A DNA stretch of 64,000 bases from Solirubrobacter sp963798325 (GTDB lineage: Bacteria > Actinomycetota > Thermoleophilia > Solirubrobacterales > Solirubrobacteraceae): positions 496,001 to 560,000 of the forward strand of contig CAWCSS010000008.1 in the NCBI GenBank assembly GCA_963798325.1, given 5' to 3'. This document shows positions 46,350-55,378 of the stretch, piece after piece. How positions within the stretch are numbered: the first letter of the stretch is position 1; every line of letters starts with the position of its first letter. A model generated the notes under the pieces. It had not been told where the DNA came from. It saw only the letters and a list, made by a program, of their open reading frames with translations, and made no database searches. The position numbers and the translations under genes are program-made.

Positions 46350-46878
46350 AGCGGGCGCGAAGCACGGCTTCGCCCCGCGCAGACAACCGGTACCCCACCT
46401 CCAACGACTCCGTCAACCCGAGCTCCTTCAACCGCCGCACATCGCGCTTGAAGTCGAGCCGCTCGCGCCCGAACGACTCGGCGAGGTCGGCCGCCCGGAC
46501 CTCGGGGCGTGCGCCGATCGCCGCCAGGTACTCGTAGGTCCACGGACCCATCCGGTCGAGCCGCGCGAACAACTCGTCGTCGGGCGGCGTCTCCCGCAGC
46601 GCGATCCGCGGGTCCGGGCCCGCGAGGTGCAACGCCACCCGGTGGATCGGCCCGCGCGGCTTCATCGCGGCGTGGATCTCGGCGGGTGACGCGAAGCCCG
46701 CCGCCCGCGCCTCCTCGTCGGAGATCGAATCGACCACATCGACCGCCGTCACCTCGAGCACACCCACGGGGGTCTTGAGCGTCGAGCCCACCTTCACGCG
46801 CGGCTTCTGCCAGCGCCGGAAGGCCAGCGTGATCTCGCCCGAGGCGATCCGGCTCAGGTCAGCGGGGCGAAAGAGCAT
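46348..46878 (-). CDS. ASCH-like domain protein with C-terminal winged-helix-like region
   Basis: This 176-residue protein has an N-terminal ASCH-like domain ('SGEITLAFRRWQKPRVKVGS', 'VLEVTAVDVVDSISDEEARA') of the kind proposed to bind RNA. The C-terminal half ('DDELFARLDRMGPWTYEYLA', 'DFKRDVRRLKELGLTESLEV') looks like a winged helix. The start ATG 46878 overlaps the upstream DUF1349 gene by 25 bp. It is the last gene of the pyruvate kinase operon. Function unknown. Confidence 0.65.
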   Translation of the reverse strand: MLFRPADLSRIASGEITLAFRRWQKPRVKVGSTLKTPVGVLEVTAVDVVDSISDEEARAAGFASPAEIHAAMKPRGPIHRVALHLAGPDPRIALRETPPDDELFARLDRMGPWTYEYLAAIGARPEVRAADLAESFGRERLDFKRDVRRLKELGLTESLEVGYRLSARGEAVLRAR

Positions 46879-47348
46879 TCGAAGCCTGGGCCCTTCGGCG
46901 CCGCGCACATCGGACCGGACGCGACGTCGCCGGCGAGCGGGGCGAGCCGGATCGGCTGCCCACCACATGACAACTGCACCGCATCGCCCTCGCGCACGGC
47001 CCTGATGTCCCACCAGCCGTCCGCGTCCGCGGCGGGCGCGGGCTGCTGGGACCAGTCGCTGACGCCGTTGGTGACGACGACGCTGAGCCACAGCCGGTCG
47101 TCGGCCAGCTCGATACCCGCCTTGATCCAGTGCGACTCGTCCACCCGCAGCATCAATCCCGCCTGGTCGTACTGCGAGGCGAACGCGCCGCGGAAGCGCA
47201 GGCCGCTCCAGCCACACGCGGCGAAGTGGCCGGAGTCCTCGACGAAGCCGTAGTGCGTGGTGCGCCAGAAGTCCGTGCCCGGCTCGGCGCGCATGGTCAG
47301 GACGTCGCCGTCGCGCGACCATGACGACGGCTCATTGAGCCAGTTCAT
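46854..47348 (-). CDS. DUF1349 family protein
   Basis: This 164-residue protein has the jelly-roll pattern of DUF1349: 'FWRTTHYGFVEDSGHF', 'YDQAGLMLRVDESHWIKAGI' and 'LSVVVTNGVSDWS'. No catalytic residues are known. The start ATG 47348 overlaps the pyruvate kinase stop as ATGA, indicating coupling to a core glycolytic gene, which is unexpected. Confidence 0.8.
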   Translation of the reverse strand: MNWLNEPSSWSRDGDVLTMRAEPGTDFWRTTHYGFVEDSGHFAACGWSGLRFRGAFASQYDQAGLMLRVDESHWIKAGIELADDRLWLSVVVTNGVSDWSQQPAPAADADGWWDIRAVREGDAVQLSCGGQPIRLAPLAGDVASGPMCAAPKGPGFECSFAPLT

Positions 47349-48757
47349 ACCTCCTGGATCTGCAGCAGGGAGGTGGTCCCGGGCTTGCCGGAGGGCAGGC
47401 CGGCGGTGATGCCCACGCGGTCGCCGGGCTTGCACCAGCCGAGCTCGACGACGCGCTTGGCGGACGCGGCGATCAGCTCTTCGGTGACCTCATAGCGCTT
47501 CATCGAGGCCGCCTGGACGCCCCACATCAGCCCGCAGCGGCGGACGGTCTCGCGACCGGGTGAGAGCGCGTAGATCGGCACGCTCGGCCGGTGGGCGGAG
47601 ATCAGCCGCGCCGAGCGCCCCGAGAGCGTCGGGCACACCAACGCGGCCAGGTTCAGTTCCTGCGCCGCCTTCGTGGCGGTGTAGGCGAGCGTGTAGGCGG
47701 GATCGCGGCGGTCGCGGCGCACGCGGCGCTCGTTCCACTCCCGGTAGGGCAGCGTCTGCTCGGTGCGGCGCGCGACCGCCGCCAGCATCGCCACCGACTC
47801 GACCGGGTACTGGCCGACGGCGCTCTCCTGGGAGAGCATCACCGCGTCGGTGCCGTCGAGGATCGCGTTGGCGACGTCGGTCACCTCGGCGCGGGTCGGG
47901 CGCGAGGAGGCGACCATCGAGTCCAGCATCTGGGTCGCGGTGATCACCGGGCGGGCGAGCGCGCCCGAGAGGGCGATGATCTGCTTCTGGACGATCGGGA
48001 CGTCCTGGATGTCCATCTCGATCCCGAGGTCGCCGCGGGCGACCATCACGCAGTCGGTCGCGCGGACGATCTCCTCCAGGCGCTGGACGGCCTGCGGCTT
48101 CTCGATCTTGGCCACCAGCGGCAGGCGGGTGTGCTTGCGCAACTCGGTCACGTCGTCGGCGCGGCGGACGAACGACAGGGCGACGATGTCGACGCCGATC
48201 CGCTCGCCGGTGCGGACGTGCTCGAGGTCCTCGTCGGGCACGGACGGCAGCGCCGCGGTCTCGCCCGGGATGTTCAGGCCCTGGCGCGAGGCGACCGAGC
48301 CGCCGATCTCGACCACCGCGTCGATCTCGCCCGAGTCGGCGCGCACGTTGGTCACGCGCAGGCGGACGGAGCCGTCGGCGAGGTACATGATCTCGTCGCG
48401 ATCGACGGTCGAGGCCAGGCCGGCATAGGTGATGTAGAGCTTCGACGCGTCACCCTCGCCGACGTCGGGGCCGCAGATGAACGTCGTCTCATCGCCCGGC
48501 TTGAACTCGACGACACCGTCGCGCAGCTTGCCGATGCGCAGCTTCGGGCCGGGCAGGTCCTGCAGGATCGCGACCTGGCGGCCGGCGCGACCGGCGGCTT
48601 CGCGAACGAGGCGCGCGGTCTCCGCGTGCTCGTCGGCGCTGCCGTGGGAAAAGTTCAGGCGGGCCACGTCCATCCCGGCTTCGATCATGCGAGGCAGGAC
48701 CTCGGGATCACGTGACGCGGGGCCGATCGTGGCGACGATCTTCGTGCGGCGCTCCAT
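47345..48757 (-). CDS. pyk: Pyruvate kinase
   Basis: This 470-residue enzyme makes pyruvate and ATP from phosphoenolpyruvate and ADP. It shows 'TKIVATIGPASRDPEVL', 'DVARLNFSHGS', the catalytic-loop 'LVAKIEKPQAVQRL', 'DCVMVARGDLGIEM' and 'PVITATQMLDSMV' with 'RPTRAEVTDVANAILDGTDA'. The C-terminal effector domain is present. ATG 48757 gives the normal start 'MERRTKIVATIG'; the longer frame upstream is not conserved. It heads a three-gene operon with DUF1349 and the ASCH-like gene. Confidence 0.96.
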   Translation of the reverse strand: MERRTKIVATIGPASRDPEVLPRMIEAGMDVARLNFSHGSADEHAETARLVREAAGRAGRQVAILQDLPGPKLRIGKLRDGVVEFKPGDETTFICGPDVGEGDASKLYITYAGLASTVDRDEIMYLADGSVRLRVTNVRADSGEIDAVVEIGGSVASRQGLNIPGETAALPSVPDEDLEHVRTGERIGVDIVALSFVRRADDVTELRKHTRLPLVAKIEKPQAVQRLEEIVRATDCVMVARGDLGIEMDIQDVPIVQKQIIALSGALARPVITATQMLDSMVASSRPTRAEVTDVANAILDGTDAVMLSQESAVGQYPVESVAMLAAVARRTEQTLPYREWNERRVRRDRRDPAYTLAYTATKAAQELNLAALVCPTLSGRSARLISAHRPSVPIYALSPGRETVRRCGLMWGVQAASMKRYEVTEELIAASAKRVVELGWCKPGDRVGITAGLPSGKPGTTSLLQIQEV

Positions 48758-48819
48758 GGGTGTCCCGGAAGGTACCGACCCGCGTTGGGAGGATGTTGTC
48801 CGCTGGGTAGCAACCATGC

Positions 48820-49770
48820 ATGGCCTCAGCCGCAAGTTCGTCGACCCGCGACACACCGGACCAGCCGACCGACCTCCCGAAGGAGGCCTGGCCGGCGATC
48901 CTCAAGCGCACGTTCAAGCAATTCAGCGAGGATCAGCTGACGACCTGGGCGGCGGCGCTGACCTACTTCGGCGTGCTCTCGCTGTTTCCGATGCTGCTCG
49001 CGCTGGTGTCGGTCCTGGGCGTGATCGGCCCGTCGGCGACCCAGCCGCTGCTGGACAACCTGAGCACCGTCGCCCCCGGCCCGGCGAAGGAGATCCTCAC
49101 CAACGCGCTCACGAGCCTCGAGTCCAACCAGGGCGGCTCGACGGTCGCGCTGATCATCGCCCTTGCCGCCGCGATCTGGTCGGCCTCCGGCTACATCGGC
49201 GCCTTCATGGACGCGTCCAACAACGTCTGGGACGTCCCCGAGGGCCGGCCGATCTGGAAGAAGATCCCCGTCCGCCTCGCGATCACGGTCGTCCTGCTGA
49301 TCCTGTTGACGATCACCGCCCTCGGCGTCGTGTTCACCGGTCCGGTCGCGCAGAAGGCGGGGGACATCATCGGCCTCGGCGGCACCTTCGTCGACGTCTG
49401 GGGAATCGCGAAATGGCCGATCCTGCTGGTGATCGTCAGCTTCATGGTGTCGCTGCTGTACTGGGCGTGCCCGAACGTCAAGCAGCCCGGCTTCCCGTGG
49501 GTCAGCCCCGGTGGCATCCTCGCCGTCGTCCTCTGGCTCGGCGCCTCCGCACTGTTCGCGTTCTACGTCTCGAAGTTCGGGTCCTACAACAAGGTCTACG
49601 GGAGCCTCGGCGGCGTGATCGTCTTCCTGACCTGGCTGTGGATCACGAACATCATCGTCCTGCTCGGGGCCGAGTTCAATTCCGAGATGGAGCGCTCCCG
49701 CGCGATCCAGGCCGGCCATCCACCCGAGATGGAGCCCTACCTGCCGCTGCGCGACGAGCCTAAATCGTGA
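48820..49770 (+). CDS. YihY/BrkB family inner-membrane protein
   Basis: This 316-residue protein has about six membrane helices and the family motifs 'ALTYFGVLSLFPMLLALVSV', 'VWDVPEGRPIWKKIPVRLAI' and 'FITWLWITNIIVLLGAEFNS'-like ('LTWLWITNIIVLLGAEFN'). It was once called ribonuclease BN, but that activity is not supported. The role is unknown, possibly in envelope transport. Its end overlaps the convergent Ntn-hydrolase gene by 11 bp. Confidence 0.9.
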   Translation: MASAASSSTRDTPDQPTDLPKEAWPAILKRTFKQFSEDQLTTWAAALTYFGVLSLFPMLLALVSVLGVIGPSATQPLLDNLSTVAPGPAKEILTNALTSLESNQGGSTVALIIALAAAIWSASGYIGAFMDASNNVWDVPEGRPIWKKIPVRLAITVVLLILLTITALGVVFTGPVAQKAGDIIGLGGTFVDVWGIAKWPILLVIVSFMVSLLYWACPNVKQPGFPWVSPGGILAVVLWLGASALFAFYVSKFGSYNKVYGSLGGVIVFLTWLWITNIIVLLGAEFNSEMERSRAIQAGHPPEMEPYLPLRDEPKS

Positions 49771-50677
49771 ACGTCAGCAGCCGCCCGCCGTACTTCTGGC
49801 CCATGGCGATGGTCACGCGGCGCGCCTTGAGGTCATAGGCCGCGCTCCAGCGCGTGATCGGCTGCTTGGTCGCGCGCAGGAGGTCGAGCGTCGACCGCGG
49901 CGTCATCACGCCGTGCGTGGCGTCGAGCGTGTCGACCGCCGTCCGGTAGCGGCGGTCGCCGCCGCCGCGGTGACCGGTGAGGACGAAGTTCGTCATCGCC
50001 AGGAACGGCCGCGGGCCGCGCCCGATCACGTGCACCCGCCCGTCGACGTACTCGATCACCGCGCCCGCGCCGGACGCGTCGGCGACGAGATAGTGCAGCG
50101 GCGGGCCGCCGGAGAAGTCGATCGAGGCGCCGCGGAAGATCGCGAGCGCCTCGGTCACGCTCGCCGCGCGATCGAGCACCTGGCGCATCACGCCGAGCGA
50201 GCCGGTCGTGCGCCCGTCCTTGGTCCGCGCGCCGGGGACCGCGGCCATCGCCACCGCCACGCCCTTTTCGTTCATGCCGTCGAACGGGAGCCGGCTGGCG
50301 TCGTCGAGTTGCCCGGGATCGTCCACCCGCGCCAGATGCGCCCGGTCGACGCCCAGGTAGGAGATGTCGACCAGCGACACGCTCCGGTAGGCGCCCGGCG
50401 GGCGGTGATGGAGCACCAGCGCGGGCTCGTCGTGGAAGTCGAAGTTGCGTCCGAGCATCGGCCGCCCGCCGCCGGAGGTCATGAACACCGTGCACGCCCA
50501 GCCGGTCGTGTCGACCCGCGCGTACAGCGACGGCGTGGGCCGCGTATCGGTCAGCTCGTACAGCGGGAACGGGTCGACCTTCCGCAGCGCCGGCTTCGGT
50601 GCGTCCGCCACCGCGGCCCCGCCGCACCCGGCGAGGACGACCAGCGCCAGCAGCGCGAAGCGACGCATCTCGCTCAC
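49760..50677 (-). CDS. Lipoprotein, linear amide C-N hydrolase (Ntn, choloylglycine-hydrolase-like)
   Basis: This 305-residue precursor has a lipobox 'LVVLAGCGG'. The mature part has 'DTTGWACTVFMTSGGGRPML', where a Cys could be the Ntn nucleophile after processing. It is followed by 'GRNFDFHDEPALVLHHRPPG', 'FDGMNEKGVAVAMAAVPGA' and 'YVDGRVHVIG', which match the acyl-amide hydrolase fold (C45/C59 group). Unlike enzymes whose Cys is exposed by removing Met, this Cys lies about 60 residues in, so propeptide processing would be needed. The substrate is unknown. It precedes the ECF sigma gene's end by 18 bp on the same strand. Confidence 0.7.
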   Translation of the reverse strand: MSEMRRFALLALVVLAGCGGAAVADAPKPALRKVDPFPLYELTDTRPTPSLYARVDTTGWACTVFMTSGGGRPMLGRNFDFHDEPALVLHHRPPGAYRSVSLVDISYLGVDRAHLARVDDPGQLDDASRLPFDGMNEKGVAVAMAAVPGARTKDGRTTGSLGVMRQVLDRAASVTEALAIFRGASIDFSGGPPLHYLVADASGAGAVIEYVDGRVHVIGRGPRPFLAMTNFVLTGHRGGGDRRYRTAVDTLDATHGVMTPRSTLDLLRATKQPITRWSAAYDLKARRVTIAMGQKYGGRLLTFTI

Positions 50678-50695
50678 GGGATGACCCCGCAGTGG

Positions 50696-51505
50696 TCAGC
50701 GTGTCGGCAGAAAACGCGTGATGGCCGTGATGCCGCCCTCGCGGGTGTCGAGCACGACGAGCCCATCCCCGCCTAGATCGAAGGCCGGCTGGCCGTTGAC
50801 CCACGTGGGCGTCGGGGCGTACCGCCAGGTGCGGTAGGCCGCGCTGGCGCGCAGGAAGGAGGCGATCGCCGCACGCCCTTCGTAGACGTGCGGCGCGGGC
50901 GGCATCGCCAGCCACGCGTCATCGGTCAGCAGCGACAGCAGCGTCTCGATGTCGTCGTCGGCGAACGCCCTCGCGAACCGCGCGGCGAGCTCGGGTTCGT
51001 CGGCTGCGGGAGACACGGGCTCGCCGAGCACCGCGCGGGCGCGTTGCAGCAGGCCCTTGACCGCGGTCGGCGTCGTGTCAAGCATCTCCGCCGCCTCGGC
51101 GGTCGAAAAGTCGAGGACGTCGCAGAGGACGACGGCGGCTGTCTGGCGCGGTGGGAGGCGCTGCAGCGCGGCGATGAACGCGAGCCGGATCGTCTCCTCA
51201 CGACAAGGCTCCAGCCAGGTGACGTCGTTCCACGTCGTCGGCTCGGGCGCCTCGAACGGCGGCGCCGGCGCGAGTGGCGGCCGGCGCTTGGCGTCGCGGA
51301 TCGCGTTCAGGCAGCGGTTGGTGGCGATCTTGTAGACCCAGGCGCGGTCGGCGATGCCGCTGCGCCAGGCGGCGACGAGCGTCTCCTGCAACACGTCCTC
51401 GGCGTCGGTCACCGAGCCCAGCATCCGGTAGCAGTGCAGGTGCAGCTCGCGCCGCCACCGTTCCGGTTCGAACGCCGCCGGTGTTTCAGAGGACATGGAC
51501 ACCAT
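50696..51505 (-). CDS. ECF RNA polymerase sigma factor with C-terminal SnoaL-like domain
   Basis: This protein is about 269 residues. Sigma region 2 is seen as 'LHCYRMLGSVTDAEDVLQET' and region 4 as 'LPPRQTAAVVLCDVLDFSTA' with 'TPTAVKGLLQRARAVLGEP'. The C-terminal ~100 residues are an NTF2/SnoaL-like domain ('LAARFARAFADDDIETLLSL', 'VYEGRAAIASFLR'). In such ECF groups this domain replaces an anti-sigma factor and controls activity. No anti-sigma gene is adjacent. Starts at GTG 51511, ATG 51505 and ATG 51496 are all in frame; all overlap the first codons of the divergent gene. Confidence 0.87.
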   Translation of the reverse strand: MVSMSSETPAAFEPERWRRELHLHCYRMLGSVTDAEDVLQETLVAAWRSGIADRAWVYKIATNRCLNAIRDAKRRPPLAPAPPFEAPEPTTWNDVTWLEPCREETIRLAFIAALQRLPPRQTAAVVLCDVLDFSTAEAAEMLDTTPTAVKGLLQRARAVLGEPVSPAADEPELAARFARAFADDDIETLLSLLTDDAWLAMPPAPHVYEGRAAIASFLRASAAYRTWRYAPTPTWVNGQPAFDLGGDGLVVLDTREGGITAITRFLPTR

Positions 51506-51821
51506 CGACACCTACTACGAGATCCTCGGCGACTTCGACGCCGAGCGCCTGCGGGCGATCCTCGCGCCGGACCTGGATTTCGAGGGCTCGATCGCCGGCC
51601 GGCGCTCCGGGGCGGACGCGTTCATCGCGGGAGCGGCCGGTTTCGCCGCGGCGGCGCGCACGATCACGATGCTGCAGCGCGAGCCGACGGCCGCGCTCTA
51701 CGACGCGGAGCTTCCCGGGGGGACCGTGCGGTTCGCCGAGTTCTTCGAAGTGCGCGACGGCCGCATCCACACGCTCAGGCTGCACTACGACCCGGCAGCG
51801 TTCCGCGCCGCCACGAGCTAG
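51495..51821 (+). CDS. SnoaL/NTF2-like small protein
   Basis: This 108-residue protein has one NTF2-like fold ('YYEILGDFDAERLRAILAPD', 'DFEGSIAGRRSGADAFIAGA', 'FAEFFEVRDGRIHTLRLHYD'). Members bind small hydrophobic ligands or act as isomerases. It starts within the first codons of the divergent ECF sigma gene, which itself ends in the same fold, so a regulatory link is possible but unproven. AGAGG lies only 2 bases before its ATG. Its stop overlaps the convergent DUF11 gene's stop by 4 bp (CTAG). Confidence 0.75.
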   Translation: MDTIDTYYEILGDFDAERLRAILAPDLDFEGSIAGRRSGADAFIAGAAGFAAAARTITMLQREPTAALYDAELPGGTVRFAEFFEVRDGRIHTLRLHYDPAAFRAATS

Positions 51822-54800
51822 AGGGCGCGCGGATCGAGGAGCCGGTTCGAGGGTGGGAGCACACCCGCGCAGGTGCGGTACGAGCGCACCCACCGCGCCT
51901 GCCGGCCGTTGCGCAGGCGCGCGACGAGCTCGACGCCATACGTGCCCTGCGGCAGTCCGCGCAGGTCGACGGTGGCGACCAGGCGGTGGTCGGAGTGGCG
52001 GCGCAGGACCGCGACCCGGTGTCCGTTGACGCGGACCATCGCGGAGCGGACCTGTCGCGCACGGCGCTCGCGGAGCCGCACGGTGAAACGCCGCTGCGAG
52101 CGGCACTCCGTGGTGACCGCCGGCGGCGGCGCGAGTGGTGGCGCGGCCGTCGTCGGCAGCTCGGTCGGCGGCGGCGTGGGTTCGAGCGCAGCGACGGCGA
52201 GATCAGCGGCGTCGGCGTTGCTGGCGGGTACCACCTCGGCCGGAGCGCGCGTGGGGTCAGCGGGCTCGGAGGCGATGGTCGCGCGGTTGCGCACCGTCTG
52301 GCCGGCCAGCGAAGGGTCGACGCGCACGTCGACGCCGAGCTCGCGTGAGGCACCGGGGGTCATCGAGCCGACGGCGCACGTCACCGCCTGGCCGGCCGCC
52401 GAGCACGCGCCGTCCGTGTCGCCGGCGAAGGTGAGGCCGGCGGGCAAGGTGTCGCGAACCGTCACATCGGGCGCGGTGCTGGGTCCCCGGTTGGCGATCT
52501 GGAACGTGTAGCGCGCGAGTTCGCCGGGCGTCACGGGGTCTGCCGGCGCCCTCTTGGTCAGCTCGAGGTCGGCCGCGGGGATCGGCACGAAGGAGACGGT
52601 GTCGGTCGCGAGCGCGGGGTGGGGATTGACCGAGTTGGAGATGGCGCCGACGCTGTTGAGCACGGTCTTACCGCGGCTGTCGGTTGCCAGTCGCGCGGGA
52701 AAGGTGATCGTCTCCGTCTGCCCGGGCGCCAAGGACGCGATGGCGCAGCGCAAGGTCCGGGGCCCGGGCAGCCAGGCGCAGTCGCCACCGCCGGTGAAGG
52801 TGCCCTCCGGCACGAACGCCGGATCGTAGAACTCCAGTGGGAGCACGTCGCCGACGAGCACGTCGTCCGCCCTCGATGGTCCCGCGTTGGTTACCGTCAC
52901 CGTGTAGGTGACGTCCTCGCCGGCGGTCGGGTTCGGCCCGGGGGCGAAGGTCTTGTCGAGCTGGAGGTCGCTGCTGACTGGCACGTCGACCACGGCGTCG
53001 GCCTCGTTGTTGCTCTGTACCGGATCCTCGCTGACGCCCAGATCCGTGACGGTGGCGAGGTTGGTCACCGTCGAATCCGCCGCGGCGTCAAGCACCCGCG
53101 CCCGGATCGTGACGATGGCACTCTCGCCGCGCGCCAGGAGGCCGAGCGAGCAGACGACGGCATCGGTGCACGTCCCGCGATCGCTGGTGACGTCGAGCGC
53201 GGCGAAGCTCGGCGCAAGGGTGTCGGTGACCGAGACGGCGGTCGCCGTCGACGGCCCGCGGTTGGTGACGTCGAGGGTGAAGGTCACCTCTCCGCGCGCG
53301 GGCACGACGGCCTGGTCGATGGACTTGGTGATCGTCAGGTCCGCCTGCGCCGTCGCGCCGCCCGCGTCGGTCGCGGCGTTGTTCGTGTCGTCGACGTCAC
53401 CGCCGCCGGACACGGTGGTGGTGTTGATCACCGTTGCCGGAACCGGGTCGGCGACGGTGGCGTTGACGATGATCGGCGGGTACGACTGGCCGGCGGGCAA
53501 GCGGTCCGGGCGGGTGCACGTCACGGTGCTCGCGGCGATCGAGCACGTCCAGCCGGTGCCGGCGGCCGTGTTGACCGACAAGAACTGCGCGGGGTCGAAC
53601 GGGTCCGTGATCGTCACCGTCCCGGTCGTGGCGAGGTCACCGGCGTTGGCGACGCCGAGTGTGAAGTCATAGGACCGCCCACCGAAGAACGCTCCGCCCG
53701 CATGGGTTTTGGTGGCGACGAGGTCGGCTCCGGCGACGATGCTGGTCACGGGATTGGAGAGCTCCTCGGGGAAGTTCGTGCCCAGTGTGAGCCCGATGAA
53801 GCTCGCTTGACCCTGGTTGACGATCTCGTCCGTCCGGCGGGCATCCCCTGCGACCTGGACCCGGAACCGCGCGCACGCGGTCTCACCGGGCGCCAGCCGC
53901 CCGGCGGTGGTTCCGCTGGCGCCCGTCCCGAGCCGGAAGACCGTCCGGTCCGCAGCGCGATCGAATTCGGCGAGACCGTCGCCGATCGCGTCCGCTTGCG
54001 TGACGAACGTGCCGCAGGCGTTCCCTGCCTCCGGCGCGGGCGTGACCGCGAGGCTGCCAGGCACGAACGCCGTCAACGCAGGGATCGGATCGAAGACGCG
54101 CAGCGCGACCGCCGGGTCCTGTCCCGTGTTCGTCAGCCGCACGGTGTACTCCAGTTGGTCGCCGCGCTCGGTCGCCCCGCCGTTGACGTCGACGACGGAT
54201 TTCACCGGCCGGATGATCGGCGCGAAGATGTCGGTCGTGAAGAAGACACCTGCGGGGAAGTAGCTCTCACCCCCGCTGGACAGGCGGATCGTCGCGCTCG
54301 TGGTGCCGTTGGCCAGCACCCCGTCTTCTCGGAAGACGTCAGTGTCCGAACCGAGCTGATTGACGTAGTCGGGGCGCTTGTCGGTCACGGCGACCCCGAA
54401 GCGGGTGATCGTCGAGTTGAAGACGTTGTTCGCCGGGTTGGCCGCATCGCTGATCGGCGTCGAGTTCAGCGTCGCGCTGTCGCCGGTGGAGGTGCGGTCG
54501 CCTTCGGTGCTCCACACGCCGACCGTGCTGCGCACCGGTCCGAACGGCGGTGTCGTGAATCCGGAGAGGGGCAGCGTCGGCGAGGGCGACACGCGGCTGA
54601 CGGTCGCGAACCCGTCGAACACCGTGAGGTTGCGCGGCGGCTCGGTCGAGTCGCGGTAGGCGACGATCAGGTCCCACGACGCGTAGCGATCCTCGCCTGT
54701 GCCGGCCTGGACGTCGGCGACCGTGTAGGTGCCTGCTCCGGTGACGCGCAGCAGGCCGGTGACGTCGGCGAAGCCGCTGTAGCTCGTTCCGCTGGAGTCG

Positions 54801-55255
54801 AGCGTCTGAGCGGTGATCTGACGGTACGCCTCCTCCCCGGGGGCCCGCAGGCGCACCGTGTTGCGCAGCGCCGCGGCGGGCGCCGCGGCGCCTCGTGCTC
54901 CGGCCGCGGTGTCCCCGGCCCAGTACAGCCCGGCCCACAGCACCAGGGCGTCGGCCGGCAGGCTCAGGCCGGCCGAGGATGAGTCAAACGTCTCCGGGCG
55001 CCCGTCGATGTCGACGTAGGCCATCGCGTACCCGTTGTTGTTGCCCAGGCTCCCAGTCTGCGTGCCCGCCCGCGCCGCGGCGCACGTCGGCTCCGCGTCC
55101 GGACAGGTCATCAGCGTGTTGGCCGCGGAGGTGATCGAGCCCGCGTCGTTGGCCTCGAAGCGAACCGCGAACGGCCGATCGGCGTGCGCGCTGGCGACCG
55201 ACGCGAACAGCACCAGCACCGCCACCGCCAGGACCCGCAGCCCCATCCACGGCAC
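51818..55255 (-). CDS. Large secreted DUF11-repeat surface protein
   Basis: This 1145-residue protein has a signal peptide ending at 'ASAHAD'. Residues ~30-370 form a conserved N-terminal domain with 'YAMAYVDIDGRPETFDSSSA', 'VLWAGLYWAGDTAAG' and 'SWDLIVAYRD'. About five DUF11/conserved-repeat domains follow ('GDQLEYTVRLTNTGQDPAVA', 'VTFTLDVTNRGPSTATAVSV', 'GEDVTYTVTVTNAGPSRADD'). The C-terminal ~100 residues ('CRSQRRFTVRLRERRARQVR', 'VRVNGHRVAVLRR', 'RTCAGV') form a separate basic module. It is likely a cell-wall-associated structural or adhesive protein. Divergent from the gene at 55379. Confidence 0.78.
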   Translation of the reverse strand: MPWMGLRVLAVAVLVLFASVASAHADRPFAVRFEANDAGSITSAANTLMTCPDAEPTCAAARAGTQTGSLGNNNGYAMAYVDIDGRPETFDSSSAGLSLPADALVLWAGLYWAGDTAAGARGAAAPAAALRNTVRLRAPGEEAYRQITAQTLDSSGTSYSGFADVTGLLRVTGAGTYTVADVQAGTGEDRYASWDLIVAYRDSTEPPRNLTVFDGFATVSRVSPSPTLPLSGFTTPPFGPVRSTVGVWSTEGDRTSTGDSATLNSTPISDAANPANNVFNSTITRFGVAVTDKRPDYVNQLGSDTDVFREDGVLANGTTSATIRLSSGGESYFPAGVFFTTDIFAPIIRPVKSVVDVNGGATERGDQLEYTVRLTNTGQDPAVALRVFDPIPALTAFVPGSLAVTPAPEAGNACGTFVTQADAIGDGLAEFDRAADRTVFRLGTGASGTTAGRLAPGETACARFRVQVAGDARRTDEIVNQGQASFIGLTLGTNFPEELSNPVTSIVAGADLVATKTHAGGAFFGGRSYDFTLGVANAGDLATTGTVTITDPFDPAQFLSVNTAAGTGWTCSIAASTVTCTRPDRLPAGQSYPPIIVNATVADPVPATVINTTTVSGGGDVDDTNNAATDAGGATAQADLTITKSIDQAVVPARGEVTFTLDVTNRGPSTATAVSVTDTLAPSFAALDVTSDRGTCTDAVVCSLGLLARGESAIVTIRARVLDAAADSTVTNLATVTDLGVSEDPVQSNNEADAVVDVPVSSDLQLDKTFAPGPNPTAGEDVTYTVTVTNAGPSRADDVLVGDVLPLEFYDPAFVPEGTFTGGGDCAWLPGPRTLRCAIASLAPGQTETITFPARLATDSRGKTVLNSVGAISNSVNPHPALATDTVSFVPIPAADLELTKRAPADPVTPGELARYTFQIANRGPSTAPDVTVRDTLPAGLTFAGDTDGACSAAGQAVTCAVGSMTPGASRELGVDVRVDPSLAGQTVRNRATIASEPADPTRAPAEVVPASNADAADLAVAALEPTPPPTELPTTAAPPLAPPPAVTTECRSQRRFTVRLRERRARQVRSAMVRVNGHRVAVLRRHSDHRLVATVDLRGLPQGTYGVELVARLRNGRQARWVRSYRTCAGVLPPSNRLLDPRAL

Positions 55256-55378
55256 CCTCTCCTCGGGCAGAGTGAGTGCGCATCACCTCCGGCGGGTGAC
55301 TACGAGCGTCGGGGCGGAAGATGGCGCCTCCGCCATCCGCGTGAGAGGATGGAGGCCGCTTCCAGGAGGGTGGTGCTC

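Noticed and set aside
55300..55378. GATGGCG/CGCCATC hairpin before the broken secreted gene
   Set aside because: It has only 7-bp arms in a G+C-rich region with no second copy; too weak to call a regulatory element.
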